A DNA stretch of 64,000 nt from Achromobacter aegrifaciens (GCF_902859735.1 NZ_CADIJY010000004.1:584666-648665), one strand, 5' to 3'. Shown: positions 41,901-51,246, counted from the first letter of the stretch. Notes: generated by a model from the letters alone, not told the origin. Made by a program: numbers and translations.

Positions 41901-44900
41901 TGTTGTCGACGCGGCCTGCGGTGATGCGGGTGGAACCGCCGTCGATGAGGCCGGCGTTGGTCAGGCCCTGCGTCACCGTGATGCGGTTCTGGCCTCCGGC
42001 CAGCAGTTGGCCGGAGGCCTGGTTGTTCAGCGAGTCCGCCGAGATGCTCAGGTCGCGGCCGGCGCTGATCTTGGCGCGGTTGTCCATCGCGCCGCCGACC
42101 GACAGGTTGAGGTCGCGGCCGCTGGAGATGTCGCCCTGCTGGTTCAGCGGGCCGGCATATGCGAACGACAGGTCACCCGCGGATTGCAGCACCCCCAGCC
42201 CTTGCAGCGCCTGCGCGATGACGGTCAGGCTCTTGCCCGCCTGCAGCGTGCCTTGGGTGTTCTTGAGCGTGTCCGCGACGATGCGCGCGTTGCCTTGGGA
42301 AGCGACGGCGCCGCCCGTGTTGTCCAGTTCCTTGGTGGTGAGGCCCAGGTCCTCGATCGCCTCGATGGAGCCTCCCTGGTTGTTGACGCGGTCGGCCACG
42401 ATGGAGACGACCTTGCCCAGAACGCCCTTGGGCGGCGTGCCGGCCGCGTTCAGCGTGCCGCTGTTGTCCAGGCTGGCGGCCTTCAAGGTCAGCACGTTGT
42501 CGGCCTGGATCAGGCCGCCGCGGTTGTCCACCGCGCCCGTGGCGGTGATGGTCAGGTCGCGCGCGGCCAGCGTGCCGTCGCGGTTGACGATGCTTGCGGC
42601 TTCGATGCGCGCATCGCCTGCGGCGGCGATCACCCCGCCGGTGTTGTTCAAGGCGCCGCCCAGTTTGATCGCGGCATCGCCCGTGGACGTCAGTTTGCCG
42701 CCCTGGTTGTAGAGATTGGCGGCGGCGATATCCAGAGCGCCGCCCTGCACGACCGCGTTGCGGCTGTCGACATCGCCCGGCGTGGCCAGCGTGACCTTGC
42801 CGATGGCGGACAGCTTGCCGCCCGCCAGGTTCAAGCTGCCCGCTGACAGGCTCAGATCGCGGCCCGCGAGGCTGGTGCCGCCATGAACGATGGAGCCCCC
42901 GGTCAATCTGATGCTGCCCGGCTGGCTGAGCGAGCCGTCGGCGCCCACGCCGGCCACGAAGCGGCCGGCGTTGGAAAGCTGGCCCAAGGCGGTGGCGATG
43001 AGATCGCCGCCGGCCAGCACCGAACCGGTGTTGTCCAGCGTGGATCCCGCCCACAGCTTGGCATTCGTACCCGCGGACGCGATGCCCGCGTTGAGCAGCG
43101 CGCCGCCCGCGCTAAGGTCCAGCGCCGCGCCGGACTGCAAGCGGCCATCCGCCAGGATGGTGAGTTTGCCGCCGGCGCTGGCGACCAGGTCGCCGGCCTG
43201 CGTGGCGGCGATGCCGCCCAGCGTCGCGTCGGTGCCGGCCCGCAAGGTCATGCCTTGTTCCGCGGCGGCCGAGCCGAGCGCGGTAAGCGCGCCCCCCGCC
43301 TGCGCGGTCAGCGCGCCCCCTGCCTGCAAGCGCGACGCCGCGCCTAATGCGATATCGCCGCGCTGCGCGGTGAGCGACAAGTTGCCTTGCAAGGCGGCCA
43401 CCGTGCCATCGACCGAGATCTTGTCGCCCGCTGTCAAGGCCTGCGAGCCACCGGCCAGCATGCGCCCGGCCGCCTGCAGCGCGCCTTGCGCGGTGGCGTT
43501 CAACGTGCGGCCGGCCTGCGTCAGCCCGGCCGCACCGACGGTCACGTCGCGGCCCGTCAGCGTCAGATTGGCATCGGTGGCGGCAGTGCCGTCCACTCGC
43601 GCGTCGCGAGCGGCAGCCAGCAGCATGTCGCCCACCGAACTCAGGGCGCCCGTTGCGTACAGGTCACGATCCGCGCGGGCAGTCAGCGTGCCAGCGGCTT
43701 GCAGTTGGCCGTTCTGTTTGACGACGAGATCGCGTCCCGCCGTGATCGAGGCATTGCCCGCCGCGCGTTCGCCCAGGGCGGCAGCAAGGCCGCCCAACAG
43801 GACGTCTCCAGTTGCGGCGAGCGTCAGGCCGCCGCCCGCGGCAATGACGCCGTCTGACTCCAGGTTGCCGCCCGCGCGCGCGCTCAGGCCGTCGAAGGCC
43901 TGCATCCTGCCGCCCGCGCCGACGAGCAGGTTCGCGCCTGCGTCAGCGGTCAGGCCGCCTTCCAGCGCGGTGGCGATGCCGTCGATGCGGATGTCGCGCT
44001 GCGCGCCCAGGACGATGGGGGAACCGGCGGTCGCCGTGCCCGTGATGAAGAGGTCGCGGCCCGCCTGCGCCTGCAAGACGCCGCCCGCGGCGCCCGCGCC
44101 CGTGGCGGTGCCCGCCGTGCCTGCGATGCGCAGGTCCTGGCCCGCGCCCAGCAGCAGCTTGCTGCTGCCCTGGGCCAGGCCGGCCTGGCCGATGCTCAGG
44201 TTCCCGGCCGCGTCCGCGCGCAGCGTGCCGTTGGCGACGGTCTTGCCGTTCAGTTCGGCGTCCGTGCCGGCCTTCAGCGTGATGTCCTGCTCGCCCGAAA
44301 TCGTGCCGTTTGCCAGCAGCTTGCCGCCGGCCTGTGCTTGCAGCAGTCCGCCTGCTTGCAGCGCGCTTGAGGCGCCCAGCGTCATGGCGCCGCCGCTGTC
44401 CACCTTGAGCGCGCCCGCATCGGCCAGGACCGTGCCGTCCACCGCCAGATCCTTGTCGATCCGCAGCGTCGCCGCTTGCCCGGCCACCAGCGTGCCCGCC
44501 AAGGCGGCGCTGTCGGCTTGCACATCGACCGAGCCATCGGCCTGCAGGCGCGCGTTCGCGCCGGTGGCCAGCGCGCCGCCGGCCTGTAGCGCCAGATTGC
44601 CGGCCGCCAGGTTCTGGCCGTCGAGGCTGATGTTGCCAACCGACTCCAGGATCAGATCGGCCAGCGAGGAAATCGTACCTGCCGCCGTCAGCGAACCGCC
44701 CGCCCGCGCTTGCAGCGCGCCGCCGGACAGCGCCCGGCTGCCGGCCGTCAAGACCAGGTCTTCACCCGCTTTCAGATTCAGGGCGCCGTTGGCGGATGCC
44801 GCCGTGCCGGACATATCCAGTCGCCCCCCGGCGTCCAGGCTTGCCCCCTTGTCGCCACGCACGACGCCGGCCATCTCCAGATTGCCCGCAGCCGCGATCC

Positions 44901-47900
44901 GCGCCTGGTCCGCGGCGTCCAGTTGCGCCGCCGCGCCGATGCGCAGATTGCCCCCTGCGCCGAGATCCAGCGCGCCGTCGGCGCCCAGCTTGCCGTCCAC
45001 GCGCGCATCGCGCACCGCCTGGAGTTCCGCGTCCGCGGTGGACACCAGAACGCCGCCCAGCGCCAGGTCGCGCCCGGCGTCAGCCTGCACGCCCTTGCCT
45101 TGCAGCTGGCTACCCGCGCCCAGCAGCAGGTCATTGCCGCTCTTGAGCTGCAGCGCACCGCCATAGGCGAGCGCATTGCCGTCCACGCGCAGGTCGCGCG
45201 ACGCGTCCAGCGACATGCCGCCTTCGGCCAGCGCCGTGCCGGCGAGGTTCAGATCCTGCCCGGCCGCAAGCGTCATCGATGCGTCGGATTGCAGGTGCGA
45301 GCCGCCCGCCGCCGTCAGCGTCTGGCCCGCCTTCAGGTCCAGGCCGCGTGCCGCGTAGACCTGTCCCGCCACTGCCGCGTTGCGCGCGGCCTGTAGCGTC
45401 AGGGCGTCCAGCGAACTGAGCGCGCCCGCCACGCGGAGATCGCCCTGCGTCGTGACGTTGACCGCGCCCTTGGCCGCGACCCGCGCCAGCTCGCCCATCG
45501 ACAGGTCGCCGCCGGCGTTCAAGCTCAGGCCGCCGGCGCTGGCGGCAAGCGTCCCGTCCACGGACAGCTTGCCCGCGGCATCGATGTTCATGTCGCCGTT
45601 GCCGCGCCAGACGCCGGCCAGCGTCATGTCCTGGCCGGCCTGGGCGCGCGACGCGCCTTCGGCGTCCCATTGCGCCGTCTTGCCCATGGCAAGGTCACGC
45701 ACTGCAATCAGCGACGTGTTGCCGGTGGCTGCAGCCTTGCTATCGATGCGCGCATCGCGTCCCGCGTTCAAGAGGATGTCGCCACGCGCGGCCATCACGC
45801 CGCCCGCCAGCAGATCGCCCATGGCGCGCGCCTCCACGCCCACGCCCTGCGTGCGGCTGGCGTCGCCCAAGCGGAGGTCCTTGCCCGCGTTCATGGCCAG
45901 TTGGCCGCCGTAGGCCAGCGCCGCCCCGTCCACCTGTACGTCGCGCCCGGCATCCAGCGTCAGGCCCTTGTTGGTTTCCGCCTCTCCGGCGAGCACCAGA
46001 TCCTGGCCCGCGCGCAAGGTCATGGCGCCTTCCGATTGCAGGCGCGCATCCGCGCCGGCCTGCAACCGTCCTATCGCCTCCAGCAGCAGCGGGCCGCCGG
46101 CCAGCAGCTTGCCCGTGACCGTTGCATCGGTTCCTGCTTGCGCCGTCAAACCGGCTAGCGAGGACACTGTGCCCGCCACGTTCAGCGCGCCCTTCGCGAC
46201 CATGGACAAAGGACCACCGGATTGAGCGCTGCCGCCGACCGTCATGTCGCCGTCCGAGGCCAAGGTCAATGCGCCCGAAGCCGCGCCGGCCGTGCCGCTG
46301 AGGTCCAGCGCGCCTCCCGCCCGCAGTTCCGTGCCCTGGTTGCTGAGCAGGCTGCCCGACAACGCCACGTCGCCGCCGGCTTGCAGGCTTGCAGCGCCCG
46401 TCGTTTGCAGTTCGCCCGTAATCTTCGCCGACTCCTGCGCGCGCAGCGTCAGGTCGCCGTCGGCGCCGAGCTTGGCGCCGAACACCGCGTCGCGGCCCGC
46501 CGTGAGAGCGGCCGATCCCGCGGCCACCATTTCGCCGGCGGTGCTGAGGTCACGCCCGGCTTGGGCCGTGACGCCCTTGCCCTGCGTCTTGCTGGCCGCG
46601 CCCAGCAGCAGATCGCTGCCGGCGTTCACGGACAAGCCGCCGCCGTAGGCCAGCGCGCTGCCGTCCACGCGCAACTCGCGTGTTGCGTCGATTGCGATGC
46701 CGCCATCACTCAGGGCAGCGCCCGCGAGGCTGGCGTCCTGGCCCGCGCTAAGCGTCATATTCTTGGACGATTGCAGTTGCGCGGCCTGTCCCGTGCGCAG
46801 GCCCTGGCCTGCCCGCAACGACAAGGCGTCGCCGGACAGCAGCTTGCCGTCCACCGTTGCGCCGGCCACCGATACGAAAGTCAACGCGCCCTGGCCGGCC
46901 AATTCACCGGCGACCGACAACGCGCCGCCGCTCTCACCACGCAGTGCGCCGCCCGCCAGCGCCTTGCCGGCGCTTCCCACCGTCAGATCGCCGCCCGCGC
47001 GCAGATCGATTGCGCCGGATGCCGCGGAAGTTACGCCGTCCAGGCGCAGGGCGCCGGCGGCCTCGATGTGGTTGCCCTGGTTGCTGCGCAATGCACCCGC
47101 CAGCGTCGCATCCTGCCCTGCCTTGAGTCGCGCCTTGCCTTCCGCATCCAGTTGCGCGGCTTGGGCGATGGCCAGATTGCGCCCGCCATCCAGCTTCAGG
47201 TCGCCTGCGGCCACGGTCTTGCCGCCGAGGCTGGCATCGCGGCCTGCGACCAGTGCGATATCGCCGCGCGAAGCCATGGTCCCCTCTGCCAGCAGATCGC
47301 CGCCGGCGCGCGCGGCTACGCCCTCGCCCTGCGTGCGGCTGGCGTCGCCCAAGCGCAGATCATTGCCAGCGTCCATCGACAGTTGACCGCCGTAGGCCAA
47401 TGCCGCACCATCCACGCGCAGATCGCGCGCGGCGTCCAACGTCAGACTCTTGTTGGCTTCCGCCTCGCCTGCCAGGACCAGATCCTGGCCCGCGCGCAAC
47501 TGCATGGCGTCTTCCGATTGCAAGCGCGCATCCGCGCCTGCCACCAACCGGCCCAGCGTTTCCAGCAGCAGCGGACCGCCGGCCAGCAGCTTGCCATTGA
47601 CCGTCGCGTCGCCGGCGGCCTGAGCCGTCAAGCCGGACAGCGAGGACACCGTGCCCGCCACGTTCAGCGCGCCCTTCGCGACCATGGACAAGGGACCGCC
47701 GGATTGGGCGCTGCCGCCCACCGTCATGTCGCCGTCCGAGGCCAGGGTCAATGCGCCCTGCGCTGCACCCGCCGTGCCGCTGACGCCCAGCGCGCCCCCA
47801 GCACGCAGTTCCGTGCCCTGGTTGCTGAGCACGCCGCCCGACAACGTCATGTCGCCGCCGGCTTGCAGGCTGGCCACGCCGGTCGCTTCCAGCTGGCCCG

Positions 47901-50900
47901 TGACTTGCGCCGTGTCTTGCGCACGCAGTGTTATGCCGCCGTCGGCGCTGAGCCTGGAACCGATGACCGCGTCCCGGCCCGCGGTGAGCGTCACGGAGCC
48001 CGGCGCCACCATCTCGCCGCCAGCGCCCAAGTCGCGCCCAGCCAGAGCGCTGATGCCTTTGCCCTGGGTCTTGCTGATATCGCCCAGCCACAGATCGCGA
48101 CCGGCACTCATCGACAGGCCGCCGCCGTAGGCCAGCGCGCTGCCGTCCACGCGCAGCTCCCGTGTTGCGTTGATCGCGATGCCGCCATCGCTCAAGGCAG
48201 CGCCCGCAAGGCTGGCGTCCTGGCCCGCGCTCAACGTCATGTTCTTGGACGATTGCAGTTGCGCCGCCTGGCTTGTGCGCAGGTCCGTGCCCGCGCGCAG
48301 CGACAGGGCGTCGCCGGACAGCAGCTTGCCGTTCACCGTAGCGCCGCCCACCGATACGAAAGTCAACGCGCCCTGGCCGGCCAGTTCGCCGTCCACGCGC
48401 AACGCGCCGCCGCTTGCGCCGCTGAGCGCGCCGCCCGCGTATGCCTTGCCCTGCGCGCCCACGGACAGATCGCCGCCCGCGAGCAAATCGATGGCGCCCG
48501 CGACCGAGGAGGTTTCTCCGTCCAGCCGCAGCTTGCCAGCGGCGTCGATGCGTATGCCCTGATTGGTGCGCACAGCGCCAGCCAGCGTGGCGTCCTGCCC
48601 AGCCTGGATTTGCGCCGAGCGTTCCGCCTCCAGCTGCGCGCCCTGCGCAATGGCCAGGTTGCGTCCTCCCGCCAGCGTCACATCGTTGGTGGCGACCGTC
48701 TTGCCGCCGAGCTGCGCATCGCGCCCCGCGGTCAACGCGATATCGCCGCGCGCGGCCATCGCGCCGTCCGACTGCAGGTCACCGCCCGCGCGCGCCGACA
48801 CGCCCTCGCCCTGCGTGCGGCTGGCATTGGTCAAACGCAGATCCTGGCCCGCATCCATCGACAAGACGCCGCCATAAGCCAGCGCCGCGCCGTCCACGCG
48901 CAGGTCGCGGCCCGCGCCCAGTGTCAGGCCAGCATTGGTTTCCGCCACGCCGGCCAGAAGCATGCTCTGGCCAGCGCGCAGCTGCATGGCGCCGTCCGAT
49001 TGCAGACGCGAGTCCGCGCCCGCCGCCACCTGGCCTATCGCTTCCAGCAGCAGCGGACCGCCGGCCAGCAGCTTGCCGTCGACCGCGGCATCGCGCGCGG
49101 CCTGGGCCGTCAATCCGGCCAGCGAGGAGACCGTACCCGCCACGTTCAGCGCGCCCTGCGTGCTCAACCTGACCGGGCCGCCTGCCTGCGCGCTGCCGCT
49201 GACCGACAGGTCGCCGCCGGAAGCCAGCGTCAGTTCACCCGCTGCCGCGCCCACCACGCCGCTGATGGCGAGCGGGCCCGCCGCGCGCATGTCCACGCCC
49301 TGATTGCCGCTCAGGCTACCTGCAAGCGAAATGCCTGCTCCGGACTGCAGCCGCGCGCGGCCCAGCGCTTCCACCTGTCCGGTGACGGCCGTGGCGCCTT
49401 GCGCGCTCAGGTCCAGATCGCCGCGCGCCAACACCCGGGCGTCCACCGCGGCTTCGCGTCCGGCCTTCAGTTCAGCTGCCGTCTCCGACACCAGTTCGCC
49501 ATCGGCTCGCAGATCGCGCGCCGCATCGATTCCCACACGCTTGCCCTGCGCCTTGCTGGCCGCGCCCATGCGCAGATCGCCGCCGCTCTTCAGGTCCAGC
49601 GCACCTCCATAAGCCAGCGCGCTGCCGTCCAGGCGCAGGTCGCGCGTGGATTCGACCAGCATCGCGCCATCGGTCAGGGCCGCGCCGGCCAGCGTGACGC
49701 CTGAACCCGCGCGTATGGTCATGCCTCCTGCCGACTGCAGCTGCGCGCCGGCCTCCGACACCGCGTCCGCGCCCGCCTGCGCCTGCAACACGCCGGACGC
49801 ATAAACCTGGCGCGACAACAGCATGTCGCGTCCCGCCTGCAGCGTGACGCCTTCCTTCGCGGAAACCACGCCACCCGCCGTGGAAACGCCGCCGCTCGGC
49901 TCGTCCGGCGCGGACGGGTCGGGAGTCTTGCCGGGCTCGCCGCCGGTGGCCGATCCAGATCCAGTTCCCGATCCGGCGCCGGAGCCCGAACCATTGTCGG
50001 TTCCCGCCCCCCCGCCGGTCCCGCCACCCGTGTTCCCGCCTTGCCCCGGCTGCGGCGCGACCGCCTGGCCCGCTACCTTCAGATTGCGTCCGGCTTGCGC
50101 ACGCAAGTCCTGATCCGAAGTCAGCAAGCCTCCCGACAAGGAGAGATCCTTGCCCGCCGCCACGCGCAAGACGCCTTGCGTGCGCAGGCTGCCCTGCGCG
50201 CCGACAGCCACATCGCCGCCAGCATCGAGCGTCAAGGCGCCACCGGCGCCGACCGCGCCCTGCACGGAAACGTCGCGCGTAGCCGCAAGCGCGGCAGTCC
50301 CGCCGGCCTGTGCCGCGCCTTGGACAGACAGATCGCCGCCGCTGTCCACGCGCAGATTGCCGGCCGCCTGCGCGGTGCCGCGCGGCGCAATGCGGACGTC
50401 GCCCGCCGCCGTGACCTGCAGGTCGCCGGTCAGCGCCACCAGGTTGCCGCCGATGTTCACGCCCACGCCGGCCTCGGTGCCGATCAGGCGCACGCTATTG
50501 GCATACATGCCGCCCAGCGCCGCGGTATCCAGCGCCACCTCCGGCGCCGCGCCCTCGCCCGCCTGGGCGGAAACGGCTCCCGTGGCATAGTCGACGCGCG
50601 CCGCACCCGCGGTCACGTTGAGCTTGTCGGCCCACACATCCGCGTTGATTTCCAGCGTGCGCGCCAGCAGGTCCACCTGGCTGAGGTTGGCGCCGTTCAG
50701 GCCGGCGCCTTCGACGCGGATCTTGCCCGAAGCGATATCGAAGCCGATGCTGCCGTCCGGTCCGACCTGGGGCTTGCCGGTGGTCAAGGTGGCGCGGTCT
50801 GCGTTCAAGAAGCCGCAGCCGTTGCAGGTGATGCCCGCCGGGTTGGCGACGATCACATTGGCGCGGTTGCCGGCCACTTCCAACGTGCCCAGCAGTTGCG

Positions 50901-51246
50901 ACGGGTTGGGTGCGGTGACCTGGTTGAGAATGGTGCTGGCGCGCTGATTGCCCAGCATGGGATTGCCGCCCACCTGCCCCGCCAGTTGGGTCTGGCTGGC
51001 GCCGCCGCTGTTGTTGAGCACCGCGCCGGACGGGCCCACGTTGAACTGCGTGTAGCGGTTGTTGGACACGCCTCCCGCCGACGGCGGCGCGATGTTGATG
51101 ACCGGCACGCCGTTGCTGACGCCGACGGAGGGCTTCGCGCCCGCCACGCTCTTGTCCACCGAAATCGGCAAGGTCTGCGCCAATACTGGCGACCAGACCT
51201 GGGTGAAGACGACGGACCAGACTATCAGGGAGCGAAGCTTGGACAT
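35953..51246 (-). CDS. Giant filamentous haemagglutinin/CDI toxin (FhaB/CdiA-like)
   Basis: 5097 residues. A signal peptide (MSKLRSLIVWSVVFTQVWSP, cut near VLAQ) precedes the TPS secretion domain (about 30-290; VIVANPAGITCNGCGFLNAD). A Gly/Ser linker (about 400-455), a very long FHA-1 repeat region to about 3195, a cysteine-containing segment of non-repeat sequence (about 3195-3415), a Gly-rich repeat linker (about 3615-3735), FHA-2 repeats, pre-toxin and an FNRQLHPQEK boundary motif at about 4812 follow. The last about 275 residues are the toxin end, which I cannot classify (PDFIVGSFYDAGASIGIYGD; APINVTVDPTYISNGGNK). FhaC exports it, and cdiI overlaps its stop. It would act as a surface fibre delivering the toxin to neighbours, and also as an adhesin. 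Confidence 0.93.
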   Translation of the reverse strand: MSKLRSLIVWSVVFTQVWSPVLAQTLPISVDKSVAGAKPSVGVSNGVPVINIAPPSAGGVSNNRYTQFNVGPSGAVLNNSGGASQTQLAGQVGGNPMLGNQRASTILNQVTAPNPSQLLGTLEVAGNRANVIVANPAGITCNGCGFLNADRATLTTGKPQVGPDGSIGFDIASGKIRVEGAGLNGANLSQVDLLARTLEINADVWADKLNVTAGAARVDYATGAVSAQAGEGAAPEVALDTAALGGMYANSVRLIGTEAGVGVNIGGNLVALTGDLQVTAAGDVRIAPRGTAQAAGNLRVDSGGDLSVQGAAQAGGTAALAATRDVSVQGAVGAGGALTLDAGGDVAVGAQGSLRTQGVLRVAAGKDLSLSGGLLTSDQDLRAQAGRNLKVAGQAVAPQPGQGGNTGGGTGGGAGTDNGSGSGAGSGTGSGSATGGEPGKTPDPSAPDEPSGGVSTAGGVVSAKEGVTLQAGRDMLLSRQVYASGVLQAQAGADAVSEAGAQLQSAGGMTIRAGSGVTLAGAALTDGAMLVESTRDLRLDGSALAYGGALDLKSGGDLRMGAASKAQGKRVGIDAARDLRADGELVSETAAELKAGREAAVDARVLARGDLDLSAQGATAVTGQVEALGRARLQSGAGISLAGSLSGNQGVDMRAAGPLAISGVVGAAAGELTLASGGDLSVSGSAQAGGPVRLSTQGALNVAGTVSSLAGLTAQAARDAAVDGKLLAGGPLLLEAIGQVAAGADSRLQSDGAMQLRAGQSMLLAGVAETNAGLTLGAGRDLRVDGAALAYGGVLSMDAGQDLRLTNASRTQGEGVSARAGGDLQSDGAMAARGDIALTAGRDAQLGGKTVATNDVTLAGGRNLAIAQGAQLEAERSAQIQAGQDATLAGAVRTNQGIRIDAAGKLRLDGETSSVAGAIDLLAGGDLSVGAQGKAYAGGALSGASGGALRVDGELAGQGALTFVSVGGATVNGKLLSGDALSLRAGTDLRTSQAAQLQSSKNMTLSAGQDASLAGAALSDGGIAINATRELRVDGSALAYGGGLSMSAGRDLWLGDISKTQGKGISALAGRDLGAGGEMVAPGSVTLTAGRDAVIGSRLSADGGITLRAQDTAQVTGQLEATGVASLQAGGDMTLSGGVLSNQGTELRAGGALGVSGTAGAAQGALTLASDGDMTVGGSAQSGGPLSMVAKGALNVAGTVSSLSGLTAQAAGDATVNGKLLAGGPLLLETLGRLVAGADARLQSEDAMQLRAGQDLVLAGEAEANKSLTLDAARDLRVDGAALAYGGQLSMDAGNDLRLGDASRTQGEGVAARAGGDLLAEGTMASRGDIALVAGRDASLGGKTVAAGDLKLDGGRNLAIAQAAQLDAEGKARLKAGQDATLAGALRSNQGNHIEAAGALRLDGVTSAASGAIDLRAGGDLTVGSAGKALAGGALRGESGGALSVAGELAGQGALTFVSVAGATVDGKLLSGDALSLRAGQGLRTGQAAQLQSSKNMTLSAGQDASLAGAALSDGGIAIDATRELRVDGSALAYGGGLSVNAGSDLLLGAASKTQGKGVTAQAGRDLSTAGEMVAAGSAALTAGRDAVFGAKLGADGDLTLRAQESAKITGELQTTGAASLQAGGDVALSGSLLSNQGTELRAGGALDLSGTAGAASGALTLASDGDMTVGGSAQSGGPLSMVAKGALNVAGTVSSLAGLTAQAGTDATVTGKLLAGGPLLLEAIGRLQAGADARLQSEGAMTLRAGQDLVLAGEAETNKGLTLDAGRDVQVDGAALAYGGQLAMNAGKDLRLGDASRTQGVGVEARAMGDLLAGGVMAARGDILLNAGRDARIDSKAAATGNTSLIAVRDLAMGKTAQWDAEGASRAQAGQDMTLAGVWRGNGDMNIDAAGKLSVDGTLAASAGGLSLNAGGDLSMGELARVAAKGAVNVTTQGDLRVAGALSSLDALTLQAARNAAVAGQVYAARGLDLKAGQTLTAAGGSHLQSDASMTLAAGQDLNLAGTALAEGGMSLDASRDLRVDGNALAYGGALQLKSGNDLLLGAGSQLQGKGVQADAGRDLALGGVLVSTADAELQAVRDARVDGKLGADGALDLGAGGNLRIGAAAQLDAADQARIAAAGNLEMAGVVRGDKGASLDAGGRLDMSGTAASANGALNLKAGEDLVLTAGSRALSGGALQARAGGSLTAAGTISSLADLILESVGNISLDGQNLAAGNLALQAGGALATGANARLQADGSVDVQADSAALAGTLVAGQAATLRIDKDLAVDGTVLADAGALKVDSGGAMTLGASSALQAGGLLQAQAGGKLLANGTISGEQDITLKAGTDAELNGKTVANGTLRADAAGNLSIGQAGLAQGSSKLLLGAGQDLRIAGTAGTATGAGAAGGVLQAQAGRDLFITGTATAGSPIVLGAQRDIRIDGIATALEGGLTADAGANLLVGAGGRMQAFDGLSARAGGNLESDGVIAAGGGLTLAATGDVLLGGLAAALGERAAGNASITAGRDLVVKQNGQLQAAGTLTARADRDLYATGALSSVGDMLLAAARDARVDGTAATDANLTLTGRDVTVGAAGLTQAGRTLNATAQGALQAAGRMLAGGSQALTAGDKISVDGTVAALQGNLSLTAQRGDIALGAASRLQAGGALTAQAGGALTALGSAAAEQGMTLRAGTDATLGGIAATQAGDLVASAGGKLTILADGRLQSGAALDLSAGGALLNAGIASAGTNAKLWAGSTLDNTGSVLAGGDLIATALGQLSNAGRFVAGVGADGSLSQPGSIRLTGGSIVHGGTSLAGRDLSLSAGSLNLAGGKLSAIGKVTLATPGDVDSRNAVVQGGALDIAAANLYNQGGKLTSTGDAAIKLGGALNNTGGVIAAAGDARIEAASIVNRDGTLAARDLTITATGAVDNRGGLIQADNVLTLKAASLDNSGTLNAAGTPPKGVLGKVVSIVADRVNNQGGSIEAIEDLGLTTKELDNTGGAVASQGNARIVADTLKNTQGTLQAGKSLTVIAQALQGLGVLQSAGDLSFAYAGPLNQQGDISSGRDLNLSVGGAMDNRAKISAGRDLSISADSLNNQASGQLLAGGQNRITVTQGLTNAGLIDGGSTRITAGRVDNTGRIYGDAVSIQAGALVNGAGAGGGAVIASRGNMDLGVGSLINRDHALVYAGADLRIGGALDAAGKAIGQAGSLLNASATIEAAGNANISAASIRNQNDRYTNETVPVSSTSKVYFTPAGTTDMYDAETNWLCDEVTPMCSKDPAWLDDDPERMFLLPSTKYPASRYGPPFDYAPSKKGRGGETSPITPTYTPPESGCSGGDAADLCWDTPEKFLYGSGERIWAVFGVTPPSGPMPVWVPPRYENCAILNECAAEKARRKAYEDAYAAYKAPHMELEARIREFNADFNNRLVGTFTYYRVQETVTETRTLSSDPGKILSGGAMTLTGSVTNDKSQIAAGGALTVAGPAINNIGAGGERTITRTGTMTVTQARSRDRKEYSEAYNATLAGQPIELPVGTSGGNVAVQLNGSKPGASNGGAAPGPVLVASVGLPGGTVVRTVSNPAGIPDSQLYTVNGRPDAPYVVATDPRFVGQRPTVSSDYLLDLLSQPGALPGTTIGNGAGSGGGLAGQRNDQPGTAGTVNAGVGTGSISTPGQGGASVGASSGLEGQRMDGQGGSGPVNAGVGAGSVSNAGQAGATVGASGGLDGQRLDAQGASGPVGAALGTGGSLSASGATAAVDGQNLSGARLGSWDSLVPAGAKFLTPSGQPKRLGDGFYEQKLVSDQILATTGQRFLDKYSDNDSQYKALLAAGAQFARDNGVQLGVALTEAQQRQLTTDLVWLVEQTVTLPDGTTETVLVPQVYLLVREGDLKGDGTLMAGRNVKLEAEGDIVNSGTIGAREATVMTAGNIVNQGGGLIQGATVDLAAREDLTNLVSLIKGDNVALKAGRDIALTSTAASENFGSTWGTHVSGVARVDAGNLNMQAGRDITLTAAQVSVKDDARLQAGRDIALETLTESHGESLVLNKNNRHDLSTSSEVGATIAAGGNLTLVAGQDVNARAAEVTAGKQLAVGAGRDINLVAGVETGSAYDEVRYKTKSFLSSKTTHTITSSDWEQAKGSTFTGDTAVLMAGRDLNVVGSNVIGDNDVTLMANRDINVAAATESYKDYQYEKVTKSGFGGGGGFSVGYSKQQRTDWMKGESGGYSSSTVGSVGGNLTMDAGRDVGIFASNVLAQDGDISISGRNVAIVAGVGEARQHEYHEFKQSGITIGVAGGVLGAAQQIHGTLKQADDAKSSRLAAVKVGQAAYQAVQANRMLEAAEGANATAAEKENASAQIQISIGASKSVSETKRTQESVFGSSVMGGGNVSIVALGERGVPGSGNLSIIGSDVTGKNVLLGATNDLSLLSQAQSSTETSTNKNSGWKVGVGIGVSDSGSGGGINIFASGYMGSGNAKGNGTTYRETQISARDNLTLTSGRDTLLEGAQARADSIRADIGRNLTIASQQDTDRYNAKQKQANAGGSFSFGSMTGSAYIGASTGKTKSNYDSVIEQSGLYAGSGGFDVSVGKHTQLNGAVIASDADAAKNRLSTETLGFTDLKNKADYKSTTVGVNLGMSGAFDVANKGGANKAGPSGFSFGQTSGSDSGTTYAAIAPGTIEVRSDKDSGRDSTAGLSRDTAGANGSIGQIFDKDKVREQLEFQQAFGQLGMQLAGDALKTLKEKDPDLWGEGKPGAIGLHAAVAGIAAALGGGSVAGAIGGTVAGDIASDLAQDQIASAVAGLPDDVRDQVSRVITNVVAGAVGGAVGGMSGAGGAAVADMFNRQLHPQEKDLALEIVATARKRGIVNPDGTSISVEQIEGALRSADNKTYGELASSGMIVPLTGTTSTGALYDTTGMILQSDGSGKYWLVQSPSAFLNPPDHIRKLIMETSGGAESPYDWNAPSPGSQRPVVVNRYDAFGPFSPGWNTGDYSAGLPRSDFRSNPDVIFQAGFHVPASAGVGAGYNFSINNGDYSVKPDFIVGSFYDAGASIGIYGDAKYSGPAVVNIGPGIFALQVTPSNPAAWDEKPWYVLSRYINGVAVGVGVGKVAPINVTVDPTYISNGGNK
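40050..40400 (-). repeat. Three tandem ~36-codon repeats in the FhaB linker
   Basis: The FhaB segment repeats the pattern GLxGQRxDxQGxxGxVNAG then VGxGSxSxxGQxGAxVGASS, seen as SGLEGQRMDGQGGSGPVNAG, GGLDGQRLDAQGASGPVGAA and a first GGLAGQRNDQPGTAGTVNAG. Low-complexity Gly/Ala repeats between the cysteine-containing region and FHA-2 look like a flexible spacer whose copy number could vary. Confidence 0.8.
44750..49250 (-). repeat. Large super-repeats inside the FhaB FHA-1 region
   Basis: A unit of about 1.48 kb (about 494 codons) recurs. The GxMTVGGSAQSGGPLSMVAKG anchor lies near 47726 and 46243, and a more diverged version (GDLSVSGSAQAGGPVRLSTQ) near 49204. Within each unit the same order of short beta-helix repeats appears (AALAYGG, SRTQGEGV, AQLDAE, SALAYGG, SKTQGKG). 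This points to internal amplification that lengthens the beta-helix rod. Confidence 0.8.

Noticed and set aside
38416-50000. Very long open frames on the plus strand opposite fhaB (for example 38416-40200 and 46222-49704)
   Set aside because: They mirror the codon periodicity of the GC-rich repetitive fhaB gene, have no family features and overlap a clearly real gene.
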